A stretch of DNA of 64,000 nucleotides. It comes from Quercus robur. Its lineage: Eukaryota; Streptophyta; Magnoliopsida; Fagales; Fagaceae. The notes under the pieces are model-generated. The model was not told the origin of the DNA and made no database searches. It worked only from the letters and a program-made list of their open reading frames with translations. Every line of letters begins with the position of its first letter. Position 1 is the stretch's first letter. Both the position numbers and the translations under genes were made by a program. Where the stretch lies: contig NC_065543.1 in assembly GCF_932294415.1 (NCBI RefSeq), positions 28,849,530 to 28,913,529 of the forward strand, written 5' to 3'. This document shows positions 35,413 through 46,920 of the stretch, piece by piece.

Positions 35413-36463
35413 ATGGCACACGAATCTCAAAATGCTAAGGACAAATTGTGGCCTCCCCACATTGAAAAAATGTTCATTGATCTTATGGTGGATGAACAAC
35501 AAAAGGGGAATGTGGAACATGGTATTTTTAAGGGTCCAGCTTGGCTATCAATGATGAATGCCCTAAATGAGCAAACGGGGAAGAGTTTTCACCCTAAGCA
35601 ACTGCATCAGAAGCGTAATAGGCTTAGAAGTAAGCAGAAAAAGTGGACCCAGCTTTTGAGCCATACCAGATTGGGGTGGGATGAGACAACCCAAACAATT
35701 ATTGCTTCGGAGGAGGTGTGGGTGAATGTGACTGTGGTATGTTAGATTTACTACCCTAATTCCTTGGTAAAATGTTCGTAATTTTCTATTTTGTATTAGT
35801 ATGAGTTTGATGTACATCTTCTCATTTCAGGTTGATCCTAAAGCAAATGCATTGCGGAAGAGTGGATGTCCTAACTATGACAAACTACGGCAGCTGTTTG
35901 TTGCAAATGCTGCAACTGGTGCCTTTCAAATTTCATCAAACACACTAGCCCTAGATAGTGATGAAGAGCGTGCCCTAGAGAAGGAAATTGCCAATGAGGC
36001 TCGTCATACCCAGTTGGGTGCTGATGATGAGTACAATCCTGACATGGAGGGCATAACCCAGGATGATCCCCTTGCTACGGAGCAAACCCAACGTGCGGAC
36101 AAACGTCCCATTGAAGAGCCTACTGGCAAGGGAAAGAAGGTTGCCAAGAAAACGGATAAGGCTAGTGAGATGACCATTGCTCTTCAAGAGTACACTGCGT
36201 TGGCAAGGGAATGGTTTAACAAGAAAAAGGGCAAGTCTATGGGTAGCTCCAACCATGTTGCACAATCTGCTAGTGGTGGCAATCCTTGCTCCCTTGGGAG
36301 GGCTTTAGAGGTGCTGAACCAATACAATGATCTTAATGATGACACCTACATTAACATCTCCGAGGTTCTCCAACAAAAAGAGAGACGGGTAGTGTTCATG
36401 GGCATGCTAGAACATAGGAGGAGGAGGTGGATGGAGCGCTATGGGCATAACCCAAAAAATTAA
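35413..36463 (+). CDS. Harbinger Myb/SANT-like DNA-binding protein, 2 exons, about 318 aa
   Basis: Exon 1 is 35413-35736 (108 codons; donor ACTGTG then GTATGT). Exon 2 is 35831-36463 (after TCATTTCAG), in phase. Residues about 8-125 resemble the Myb/SANT-like DNA-binding domain of PIF/Harbinger-associated proteins: WPPHIEKMFIDLMVDEQ near the start, KQLHQKRNRLRSKQKKW and then LRKSGCPNYDKLRQLF across the splice. The rest is acidic, then Lys-rich (KGKKVAKKTDK). In related elements this protein assists transposase binding and nuclear entry. No disabling change is visible, unlike in the transposase next door. Confidence 0.75.
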
Positions 36464-38199
36464 TGGACATGTTGATTATTGTGATTCGGATGTGAATCAC
36501 TTTAGTTGTAGCTTTTAAGGACTTTTGTAGTGTGCGTAGAAGATCTTGGACTTTTGGTTGTATTTGCCTTGTTCAGCTGAACACTTTTACTTAAAGCTGT
36601 TTTTGTTATAATGGTAATTGTTGTGAACTATGCATGTGGATTTGACATGATTAGCATATGTTAGTATGTGTGCTTTCTCACTTGGTGATCTCTACTTGAT
36701 GCAATCTACATTAGTATGTGGGTTTGGTAATTGTTGTTATGTACTTGGTGTTTTTTTTAGTATTGTATCATTTCTATGGTAATTGTTTTTTAGTACTTAC
36801 ATTATAAAGAGAGTTGTGCTATCATTATTGCAGCATCTTCAGTACCACTTATTACTCCTTTTGTCAGTTTACATATTGCAATGAATTGGTACTGATGCTT
36901 TGGTTTTTGTAGGGTATAGGGTAGAATGGTCTCCCCCAATGATCCTTTCTGGACCTTCGATTTTGACGATGCTTACTTTGACTCTGACGATGATGACATG
37001 GAGAGTTTTGGATGCGGTGATGATATGGATGTCAGCGACTGTGATCATGACATGGATGTCAATGATTGTGATGATGACATGGACACTGGTGCAGACACAA
37101 ATTCAGACTATGACAGTGAGGATGATGAGTTTTGGATTGTATTTCCACTTGTTGGCGAGATGGTGGCTTATTTCCAACGGCATTACGACAAGCGCCCAAT
37201 GTGTACTAGCATTTTGAGTGAGAAAGACTACATGGCTGAAGTGAGGGATGGCAATCCTACCAATTTTCATGACATGTTCCACATGACATTGGACTTGTTC
37301 TATCATTTGGTGGATGAGCTGAAACAGCATGGATACTTGAAGGAAGGGAAGGGGCGTGTGGACGTGCAGGAGGCTATTGCCATATTCTTGTACATTGTCG
37401 ACCATAATACTCGGATGCGACCTGTGAGTGACAAATTCCAACATTCCACTGAAACTGTTAGCCGCAAGTTCCATAAGGTGTTGCGAGTTGTCCACACCTA
37501 TGCCAACATTTAATCAAGCCCGATTCGAATGTGGTAGGCCTTCCAGAGCATATGCAGTCGAATAACAAATACTACCCTTGGTTCGAGGTAAATCATTTCA
37601 TAATACAAGTTCTTTCAATGAGTATGTTCGCACATATTACTATTTTGTATTCCTTCATTCACATATAGAGATTTTGTTTACAAATAATTGGCTCTCTTCA
37701 ATGTAGAGAAACATAGAAGCTATTGATGGAACGCATATTAGTGCTCGGCCTCCAAGTGAGAAAACCCAACCTCACAGGAGTCGCAAGAGCTTGATTACAA
37801 CCAACATTATATGCGCATGCGACCATGATATGAAGTTTATGTATGTCCACTCTGGTTAGGAGGGAAGTGCCCACGACTCAAAGGTCTTCGAAGAAACTAT
37901 TAAAGACCTGAAGCATGGATTCCCATGGCCACCAGAAGGTATGTGTCTTCATGTTGCTGATCTGTTATGTTCTAATCTAATTTTAAATTCTGTTCATATT
38001 GCTGTTCTGTCCTAATTTTTTCTGTGCTGAATTCTGTTATGATCTAGTTCTGTTTGCTGTTTTTTCATTCTGTTCTGTTGTAATTCTGAATTCCAGTATG
38101 TTTTCTATTATGTTTTGATCTAATTTTGAATTCTATTCATATTGTTGTTCTATGCTTAATTCTGTTCTGTTATAGTTCTGAATTTTGTTTGCTATTTGT

Positions 38200-38520
38200 T
38201 CATTCTGTTTTCTATTCTGTTCTGTTCTAATTCTGCATTCTATTCTGTTCTGTTCTAATTCTGCATTATAATTCTGCATTTTGCATTAAAATTCTGCATT
38301 TTTCATTAAAACTCTGGGTTGTACATTCTAATTCTACATTCTGCATTAAAATTCTGCATTTTGCATTCTGCATTAAAATTCTAGGTTGTGCATTATAATT
38401 CTGCATTCTGCATTATAATTCTGCACTCTGCATTAAAATTATGCATTCTGCATTATAATTCTACGCATTATGCATTATAATTTTGCATTCTGCATTATAA
38501 TTCTGCATTCTGCATAATGG
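38200..38520. repeat. Irregular minisatellite in a transposase intron
   Basis: Loose tandem iterations of ATTCTGCATTAAA / ATTCTGCATTATA (13-14 bp) preceded by TTCTGTTCTG variants. The units vary in length. Confidence 0.75.
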
Positions 38521-38554
38521 AAAATAAAATGGAGCATCTAAATGGGAAATAAAA

Positions 38555-39144
38555 TGGTGCACTAGCTGCTGCACTATGCACTGAGGACTTTAGCTCAACA
38601 CTTTACTGTGCTGGCTTTTTATTCCTTTTGTCTTCTTTTGCCTTATTTTCCTTTATGTAGGTTCCTATTACTAATTGAGATATGTTATTCTTGTAGGGTC
38701 CTATTACTTGATTGATTCGGGGTACCTCATTGGGAAATCGTTTCTTCCACCACACAAGTCCACCCGATATCATGCTCAAGAATTCAGGAGGAGCAATAGG
38801 CAACCGGCATCAGGGAAAGAGTTGTTTAACTATAGACACTCTTCATTGCTGGTGCACTAGCTGCTGCACTATGCACTGAGGACTTTAGCTCAACACTTTA
38901 CTGTGCTGGCTTTTTATTCCTTTTGTCTTCTTTTGTCTTATTTTCCTTTATGTAGGGTCCTATTACTAATTGAGATATGTTATTCTTGTAGGGTCCTATT
39001 ACTTGATTGATTCGGGGTACCTCATTGGGAAATCGTTTCTTCCACCACACAAGTCCACCCGATATCATGCTCAAGAATTCAGGAGGAGCAATAGGCAACC
39101 GGCATCAGGGAAAGAGTTGTTTAACTATAGACACTCTTCATTGC
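38555..39144 (+). repeat. 295-bp tandem duplication within the transposase gene
   Basis: Copy 1 is 38555-38849 and copy 2 is 38850-39144, both starting TGGTGCACTAGCTGCTGC and ending CTTCATTGC. I see about two differences (GCCTTATTTT/GTCTTATTTT and TAGGTTCC/TAGGGTCC), so identity exceeds 99%. Each copy contains an intron end and the exon reading SYYLIDSGYLIGKSFLPP. Confidence 0.92.
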
Positions 39145-39208
39145 GCATGGTAATTGAGAGGAGCTTTGGAGTCCTTAAGGCTCGCTTTCCCATCTTGAGT
39201 TGCATGGC

Positions 39209-40300
39209 TGATAGGCCATAAACTGAATGACTCCTTGTGATAGAAATTAATTAATTAATTAATTAGTCAAATTATTAATTAATCAATTTATCATGCAAAC
39301 GCGTGGTAGCACAAACAAATCACCAATAAACTAATTATGCAGCGGAAAATAAATAACACGGTGATTTGTTTACGAATGGGGAAAACCTAACAGCAAAAAC
39401 CCCACTGGGTGATTTTCAGGTTACCACTCCCGAAACTCCACTATTATTACAACAAGCGGTTACAAATAAAGGAATCCCAAGTACCTTACCAACCTACAGT
39501 TGAACCCTTACCTCAATACCCAATTGGACTTATTTTGTAGTGACAGTTTCCCTTTCTAATGCACAGCTCCCAAGTACGTAACTAACCAATTTGATGCGCG
39601 GATCCCAGTACGCGGCTTACTCCTTTGCACGAATCCAAGTACGTGACTAACACCACAGCAAACCCTTGATTGTTGTAGTTGATTTGCAGCAGCTTCACAT
39701 AGAAACACCAATAAGATCTTTAATGTTGGTGTAAGAGACTTTGCTTGGTTACAGAACCCAAAGGCGTACAAGAAACGCAGCAAGAACTCTTTCTTCTGTA
39801 GGAGGAGGCTAAGGTTTCAAAAAGAAAACCTTATGAAGCTCTCTAGGGTTAGGTTTTTCTTTTTTTCACCTCCTTTTAAATAGGAGCTTAATGGGCTCTC
39901 CTATTCCAAATAGGTTTACACAAACCTTGAGCTTTCCTAGTCCAATAAGAATTATGCAAACCCACAAACCTTGGGTTTTCATAGTCTTATAAGGATTATA
40001 CAAACCCATAAACAAATAGCCTTTTAGAATAAAAACGTTGCTAGCTATAATCTGAATCTCGTAAGCTCGATAGATCAAGACATCTGTCAAGCTTTAATGA
40101 ATCTGGACAGATCGAGCTTCTGTCAAGGAGGTATCGAGACCTATAGATTGCACTTTTCTTGAGCAGTTCTTGAGTAATCTTCATGTCTTCAATTTAACCA
40201 CTTGTAATGATCATCTTGAACCTACTTAGATTTACCCAAATACAAGTAAAGTGTGTTTTGTCAAAGGATATGTCAATTACATAAAAATATGTCCCTAACA
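39209..40300 (-). repeat. 3' LTR of the Copia-type element
   Basis: 1092 bp, a direct repeat of 43367-44453. It holds several TCGAG/ATCGAG words near 40068-40138 that also occur as a cluster in the internal region. Confidence 0.9.
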
Positions 40301-42418
40301 ATCTCCCCCTTTGGCAATTTGTGACAAAACCACAAGAATACATTGAATGTCCTAGAATACATTCTACTCAAGATTACAGAATAAATAAGTCTAGTCTAAA
40401 AGATCTGAACCTTGGAAGTTGCTGCAAGAAGAAGGTTCGGAATCTTGACTTAGCTTTAACTTGTCTTTCCTGAAAGGCACTAAACAAAACACATCAAGGT
40501 ACCATGTGGAAAATAATGACAAGTTAAATAAACAAGAAATATGTGTATAAAGAGAGAAAAGAAACAACACATGTGAGATAAAAAGTGAAACACATACATC
40601 ATCATCAAATATAGAAACAACACATGATGTATGTAAATGGTTACAAAACCAAAAGATACACAACATAAGAAAAATATATCAATATCTATGTGTATCAAAC
40701 TAACTCTCTCCCTTAGTTACATCAAAATTTTCTTCACTTTAACATGAAGTTCTCCCCCTAAGTCTATTACTCCCCCTTAGGAATGACATTCAATTCTCAA
40801 ATTTCTCCCCCTTTTTGACACGATTGTCAAATGGCATAAAAAGCCAAAAGACATGACAGGAGACAAACAAAAAACTGACATAGAGAGAACGAGGAGAACA
40901 AGGAACCATAGACCTACAAGAAAAAGAGAAACAAGATGCTATGGACACAAAGATAAAAGAAAGATGCAAAACATGTGAAAAACAATGCATGCAAGAGGAT
41001 CTCGATCGATCGAGAGGTGTCGAGCCATCTGTCAAGGAAGGTATCGAGAAAAAAGGTCTTTGACAGATACAGGTATCGAGGAGGTGTCGAGGAACAAATC
41101 ATCAGATACAAGAACAAAATCTCGATCGATCTAGCAGGTATCGAGAAGCTATCGAGGAGGCAGAAGCATTCTCGATCGATCCACCAAGTGTCGAGAAGCT
41201 GTCAGAATTGCGATAAGAAAAAGCTGAAGAAGCTCGACAGACAGCAAGGTATCGAGGAGGTGTCGAGCTAGCTTTTAAAAACAGTTTTTCGTGATGTGAA
41301 AAATACAGACATGAATGCAATCCAACATGCAACTCACCCAATGATCCAATCAACATATTTAGCTCTCAAAATCATCTCTCAATAACAATTTTAAGCACAT
41401 GGATCTTCAAAAAGAAACACACACACACACTAAACAAGTCTAACCAATTTTATATTTCAAAAACAAGTCAAGACAATTTAGTGAGCATACATTAACACAT
41501 ATAAAACCTTGTGATGGTCAAATCACATTGTACCTGCACATGTATCAAGAATAGCAAAGAATATTGCGTATTGTGTGTGAAAAACATCACAAGATTGCAT
41601 AAGTGTATACATGTTATGACGATTTGAGATATGAGAAAATCACTTTAACTCACACACAATCATAACTGCTTGATGGGGACTATCACCTTCGAGGTACATC
41701 CTATAACTCCCACACCTCCTAGAATACATGCTTGCAGTCATATTTAAAGCATTTTTTTTATCTTTTTGCTTTTGATATTTTTCTTTGCATATTTTTTTCT
41801 TTTAAGCATATCATGCATGGTCATATAAAAGAGAGAAAAGAAATACCCAATGATATTTGACATTCCAATTTTGCTATGCCTAAGCACACAAATGTCATTA
41901 ACACTGCACTTTTACTATGCCGAAGCATACAGGTGTCATATTATGATTGGCAGGTAACAATGGTGAGATGGTTATTTATGCCTTTCTTTTAGGATCTTCT
42001 AGTCCTTTCTGTCAAAAAGAGTGATATGAGTGTTAAGTATAAGAGACAACTTAATCTTACTCATCACAAACACGAGCCACAAAGCTCACTTGCTTAGTTG
42101 TGCATAGAAATGCTCATCTAAGCTACAAATGATATAAACTTTAAAAAATTTTGTTTCAATGGCTAACCAAGGTACACAAGTACCAATGTACACAAAACAC
42201 ACACTGTTTTTGTATTTTTCTGATTTTTCATTTTTTTTATATTAAAAACAAAATAAATAAAACTGAAAAAAAACAAAAACATGTTAAACAAATAAAAAGA
42301 AAGCATAAAACAAGATGCATATGCATGAAAGCATGATTCCAAAAAGAAATAAGAAATCAAGAAAGAAAGTTCAACTTTAAATAGAAAGAATTAAAGCAAA
42401 AGACAAACAAAAAGACAA
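40301..42418 (-). other. Non-coding interior of the Copia-type element
   Basis: No pol-like ORF in any frame. The first 520 bp hold four CTCCCCC tracts (minus-strand GGGGGAG): 40303, 40751, 40771 and 40803. At about 40998-41275 a dense cluster of TATCGAG, TGTCGAG and TCGATCGA words occurs. The remainder is AT-rich. Confidence 0.6.
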
Positions 42419-43300
42419 TTAAGTCTTAGGATCTTTTATCACCCACACAGCACGATTATTTGGCTGTGAAGATGAAAATGCACGTGTCCTAGTGTGACTA
42501 CTAAAGGACATAGAGGAATTAGAATTCCCCTGAAATTGAGTTAAAAAGCTCATAACTTTTAATAACTCAACAAGAATTGGTACAGAACCTTTAGAGAAAG
42601 GATGAGACCTATTGGACACTCGCTTATGAGGAAACAATTTGAAACAATTAGGACGAGTATGACCTAAAGCACCACAATGGTGACAAACATGAGTAGTTTT
42701 ATAACTACTCGGTTTCCTAGGAGGTCTAACCTTGGAGGTTGACAGAGACCTTAACTTAGGACAATTTGGCCTAATATGACCAACAATATGACAATGATGA
42801 CAAGTGGAGACAAATTCAAAATTTTTATTCTTCCTAGGAGGAGTTTTAGACATAGGTTTAGAAACTTCCATGTTAACATCAGAATTTTTACCTTTGTCTA
42901 TCCTAGAAATATTAACCTTCAACTCTTCATTATTCCTTTTAAATGGAGGAATATAAAAATTCTTTTCTTTTGAGTTAGGCTCAACAACAAGTTTGGCACT
43001 AGTCAATTTTTCAACTTCATTTTTAGATTCAACTAGTTGCTCTTCCAAACTTTTAATTTTGTCCACCTGAGATGAAATTTGATTTTTAAATTTCTCATTC
43101 AAATTATTAGCTTCATCCAATTTTGCAATCAAATCATCTTCTTCAAGCTTGACCTTTTTAAAATTAGCTTTTAATTTTGTAGAGCATTCAAGAGATTTCA
43201 TACAAAAATTATAAAGCTTGCAATAGGCATCTTGAATATCATCATCATCATTCAATATAAGATCATGCAAATCAAAACAATCAAGAGTTTTCCATGACAA
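42419..43300 (-). pseudogene. Copia gag C-terminal part with two zinc knuckles
   Basis: 293-codon open frame. Residues 30-110 form a coiled coil (LKANFKKVKLEEDDLIAKLD, SLEEQLVESKNEVEKL). Two CCHC knuckles follow: CHHCHIVGHIRPNC and CHHCGALGHTRPNC. The LNDDDDIQD start and coiled coil resemble the downstream half of Sirevirus gag. The gag N-terminal part is missing next to the PBS, and the frame ends DPKT before protease would start. It was probably left by internal deletion. Whether it is expressed is unknown. Confidence 0.75.
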
Positions 43301-43366
43301 CAGAGGTCAATGGATCACACAACAAAGATTAAAACCTAATCAGAGTGTGTCTGCTTTGATACCACT

Positions 43367-44453
43367 TGATAGGCCACAAACTGAATGACCCCTTGTGATA
43401 GAAATTAATTAATTAATTAGTCAAGTTATTAATTAATCAATTTATCATGCAAACGCGTGGTAGCACAAACAAATCACTAATAAACTAATTATGCAGCGAA
43501 AAATAAATAACACGGTTATTTATTTACGAATGGGGAAAACCTAACGACAAAAACCCCACCGGGTGATTTTCAGGTCACCACTCCCAAAACTCCACTATTA
43601 TCACAACAAGCGGTTACAAGTAAAGGAATCCCAAGTACCTTACCAACCTACAGTTGAACCTTTACCCCAATACCCAATTGGACTTGTTCTGTAGTGACAG
43701 TTCCCCTTTCTAATGCACGGCTCCAAAGTACGTGACTAACCAATTTGATGCGCGGATCCCAGTACGCGGCTTACTCATTTGCACGAATCCAAGTACGTGA
43801 CTAACACCACAGCAACCCCTTGATTGTTGTAGTTGATTTGCAGCAACTTCACATAGAAACACCAATAAGATCTTCAATGTTGGTGTAAGAGACTTTGCTT
43901 GGTTACAGAACCCAAAGGCGTACAAAAAACACAGCAAGAACTCTTTCTTCTGTAGGAGGAGGCTAAGGTTTCAAAAAGAAAACTTTATGAAGCTCTCTAG
44001 GGTTAGGTTTTTCTTTTTTTCACCTCCTTTAAATAGGAGCTTAATGGGCTCTCCTATTCCAAATAGGTTTACACGAACCTTGGGCTTTCCTAGTCCAATA
44101 AGAATTATGCAAACCCACAAACCTTGGGTTTTCCTAGTCTTATAAGGATTATACAAATCCATAAACAAATAGCCTTTTAGAATAAAAACGTTGCTGGCTA
44201 TAATCTGAATCTCGTAAGCTAGATAGATCGAGACATCTATCGAGTTTTAATGAATCTTGACAGATCGAGCTTCTGTCGAGGAGGTATCGAGACCTATAGA
44301 TTGCACTTTTCTTGAGCAGTTCTTGAGTAATCTTCATGTCTTCAATTTAATCACTTGTAATGATCATCTTGAACCTACTTAGATTTACCCAAATACAAAT
44401 AAAGTGCGTTTTGTCAAAAGATATGCCAATTACATAAAAATATGTCCCTAACA
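43367..44453 (-). repeat. 5' LTR of the Copia-type element
   Basis: 1087 bp, bordered by the PBS at its left edge (43351-43364, minus orientation) and by the target copy ATGGC at its right. Confidence 0.9.
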
Positions 44454-44758
44454 ATGGCAAACTATAAGGAATCTCGACAACGTTTGATTTTTTCTGCGTG
44501 TTGTGCATTACACAATTTTATACGCATCAATAATCGTAGAGATGAAATGTTTAACTCATGGGAGAACCTTGACGTTGATAGAAATGATGTACAAGCTGGG
44601 AACAATGGGAATTCTCCTGAGTCGAGTGCAAGTGTTGAAAGGAGGCATGTGAGGGAGATGTCTGATGTGACGAAGAGGGCAATGGGTGAGTTTAGGGATG
44701 ATGTGATTGCTCGCATGTGGGAGGAGTACGCGCGATGACGGGGTTGATGGTGGGCACG

Positions 44759-45740
44759 TATACGGATTCACCGCTTTTTGTTGGGATTTGTTGTATAGAG
44801 TTATTACCTCCGCCTGTGACTTTTTGTGGTGACTTTTGTATAAAGTTAGGTACTGTGACTAGAAGTCCCTTAGATACATGATGCATTATTTTTCATTATG
44901 ATGCATCTTTTTGTAAATTTACATTAACTATAACAATGGTTACATGTTATGGCTTAATGTCAATAACCCATTGACATTTCCAATGTAATTCCTTTTGGCA
45001 ATGTAAAAATAGGTGGACATGCTTATATGCAATTGGTTGTACTTACTTTTTGCCTCATATGTATTGCAACCTTTACATTTTCACTACTACAAGCAAGTAG
45101 TAGCTAGTCCTCTGTTTCTGTGGCAACTAGTGCTATCTATTGCACTGGTGTGGCAGCTACTACGAATAAAAAAATGGTATTTTTCAGTGGAGCACAGATT
45201 ATACAATAAACTCTACTTTTGTTCTTATGGATCATCAAGTCTAACGCAGTGGAGGCGGGGAAGTGAGGGGCAGAAACACAACTGGCGAAGTGAGGGATTG
45301 GAGAGCTAAAGATCGGAGGTGAGATCATGAGACGCTGCTATGGTATTTTCCAACAAGAACCTTAAGCCAGGTCCAAATGCTGAGAGGAACTGGGGTATTT
45401 TCCAACCAGAGTTCACTCCGATTTATGATGCTGGGCTTTTGCGCACACAGGATTGATATTTGTGTTTCATTTTGGGTTTTGTGAAGTTAGGGACAGTGTT
45501 TTGTTGTGGAAAGGGCATGAAGAAGAGAGAGAGAGACAACGCGGGTAGGCTTGTAATCGTTCTGAACACCTGATCTGCAAATTGATTTTTGTGGGACCCA
45601 ATGAGTGACATAAAGGTGAGTGTTTGAATTGAAATGCCCACTGAGATATTCCACCCAAACAGAGTTATAAGAAATTGGGGTATTTTTGAGTGATAAGTGA
45701 TGAGTGATGAAAATTGAGTGATTATTTTTTTTAAACCAAA
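44759..45740. other. Right non-coding arm of the Harbinger element
   Basis: It follows the transposase stop. A subterminal GTGGGACCCAATGAGTG (about 45592) mirrors GTGGGACCCATAC at the left arm (about 33945). The ORFs here are spurious. Confidence 0.5.
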
Positions 45741-45750
45741 CGGGCCCTTA

Positions 45751-46500
45751 GTTCTCTACAGAGGACAAACCTCTTCCCACATAGAATCACCAAACACAAA
45801 AGGCGATAGTCCCGTTGAGCCGATCTTTATTACCATCAAGGAAAATATAGTGGAGTTTTATAAGGATCTTTATTCAGAGTCAAGTATCTGTAGGCCCTTG
45901 CTGGATGGAACGAAATTTTCTATTTTGGAAGACGAAATGTCTTGCTGGATGGAAAGATGTTTTTCAGAGGATGAGGTGTTTGAAGTGGTATCCAACATGA
46001 ATCCCCTGTTGTATGTGCCTCCATGGTATGGGTTTGGTTCTAGGCAGAGGCAGTGGATTTTTTCATGTATTTCCACATTTCATTTTTCTGTGCTTGTTGT
46101 GGAGGCCCTCAACCAGATGTTAGAGAGAGCTAGAATTTGAGACAAGGGGACCCTTTATCCCCTGATTATTATGGAGGCCCTCAGCCGGATGTTTGAGAGA
46201 GCTTGAATTGGCAACTTTGTTTTAGGTTTTCAGTGCGTGGAAATTCTAGGGGCTAGTTAGAGATCTCTTATCTTTTATTGGCAGATGATACTTTGATTTT
46301 TTGTGGAGTGAATCCAGAGCAAATTTGGCATTTGAAAGTAGTGTTTGTCTAGTTTCAGATTGTATATGGTTTAAAATAAATTTGGGGAAATCTAAACTAG
46401 TTCCGGTTGGAGATGTACAGAATGTTGAAACTTTGGCTATAATTTTAAGATGTAAATTGGCATTGTTACCCATGACTTATCTAGGGCTTCCTTTATAATG
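45751..46500 (+). pseudogene. LINE fragment, RT region, right part
   Basis: Open pieces read NIVEFYKDLYSES and WMERCFSEDEVFEVVSNMN (typical of the region before and at the start of plant LINE RT). After a gap comes a damaged copy of the FADD region (about 46270), then GLKINLGKSKLVPVGDV-like sequence and LPMTYLGLPL (46300-46498). The central RT core is missing. It appears to be the continuation of 32752-33873 across the Harbinger insertion, but no overlapping frame proves that. Confidence 0.6.
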
Positions 46501-46504
46501 CAGG

Positions 46505-46920
46505 AGCATAATCAAAAGTTATTTCAATATTTCATTTTAGATTTTCAGTGGATAATATCAGATTGTAACGTAGTTATTTGTTTAGTTTGGATTGAAATTT
46601 GAGTTTGGTTAGGATTAGTTGTTCATCATTATCCTTTGTTTAGGATTATCAGATTAGTATTTGAAATTGTTTAGGATTTGTTTAAGAGTGTTTATCCTTA
46701 TCTTTGTGATTCCTGGAAGCTGCATATAAAGCTTTGAATGATTTCTTTTGTATGGACAGACTATTATTATTATTATTATTGAGATTATTGCAGAGATTGC
46801 ATAGTGTTTGTTTGGTGGTGATTCCAAACACCTTAGGTGGGAAGCCTAAGGTTCTATGTTAGGACTAATCTAGGTGGGAAGCCTAGGTTGTCCTACATCA
46901 ATTTGGTATCAGAGCTCAAT
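46505..46920 (+). mobile_element. Copia-type LTR plus PBS remnant
   Basis: A perfect initiator-Met primer binding site, TGGTATCAGAGC, lies at 46904-46915, two to four bases after a CA end (TCCTACATCA). The preceding 350-400 bp has LTR features: a TATA-like GCATATAAAGC at about 46722 and a (TTA)n stretch. The LTR start is not certain. The internal region is lost; a MITE follows at once. Confidence 0.55.

Larger units (their letters stand above)
39209..44453 (-). mobile_element. Sirevirus-like Ty1/Copia derivative lacking pol, 5.2 kb
   Basis: It is minus-oriented. The LTRs lie at 39209-40300 and 43367-44453 (TGTTAGGG...CTATCA), with the perfect target duplication ATGGC at 39204-39208 and 44454-44458. 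The PBS at 43351-43364 is TGGTATCAAAGCAG (initiator-Met type with one change). A PPT, AAAGGGGGAGA, lies beside the left LTR, with further purine tracts at about 40751, 40771 and 40803. The interior has only the 3' part of gag; no protease, integrase, RT or RNase H is found. I counted about 46 LTR substitutions in roughly 1085 bp (4.2%), plus 4-bp and 1-bp indels. Multiple PPTs are a known Sirevirus trait; the lineage call is inference. Confidence 0.88.
36926..44738 (+). pseudogene. Harbinger DDE transposase, broken and interrupted
   Basis: ATG at 36926. An acidic N-terminus (DDAYFDSDDDDMESF) precedes the nuclease domain (HMTLDLFYHLVDELKQHGYL, then VSDKFQHSTETVSRKFHKVL). Catalytic residues: D in EAIDGTH (about 37726), D in SAHDS (about 37876), E in VIERSFGVLKARFP (about 39160). 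The C-terminal part is at 44454-44738 (CALHNFIRI). Breaks: a frameshift at about 37508, a stop at about 37857 (SG-stop-EGSAHD), a 295-bp tandem duplication containing one exon (38555-39144), and the Copia insertion at 39209-44453. Introns lie at about 37588-37706, 37939 to about 38697, and inside the duplication. The DDE_4-type family assignment rests on these motifs. Confidence 0.85.
33877..45747 (+). mobile_element. PIF/Harbinger DNA transposon, 11.9 kb with insertion
   Basis: The terminal inverted repeats start GGGCTTGTTTGGTTTAG at the left and GGGCCCGTTTGGTTTAA at the right (other strand). They are flanked by a TTA target duplication at 33874-33876 and 45748-45750. TTA targets and GGGC...GTTTGGTTT ends are characteristic of the superfamily. 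It encodes the two expected proteins in one direction: a Myb/SANT-like DNA-binding protein (35413-36463) and a DDE transposase (36926-44738). A Copia-type element occupies 39209-44453; without it the transposon is about 6.6 kb. Confidence 0.9.

Noticed and set aside
38603-39098. Two similar minus ORFs as a gene pair
   Set aside because: They are antisense shadows of the 295-bp duplicated transposase exon.
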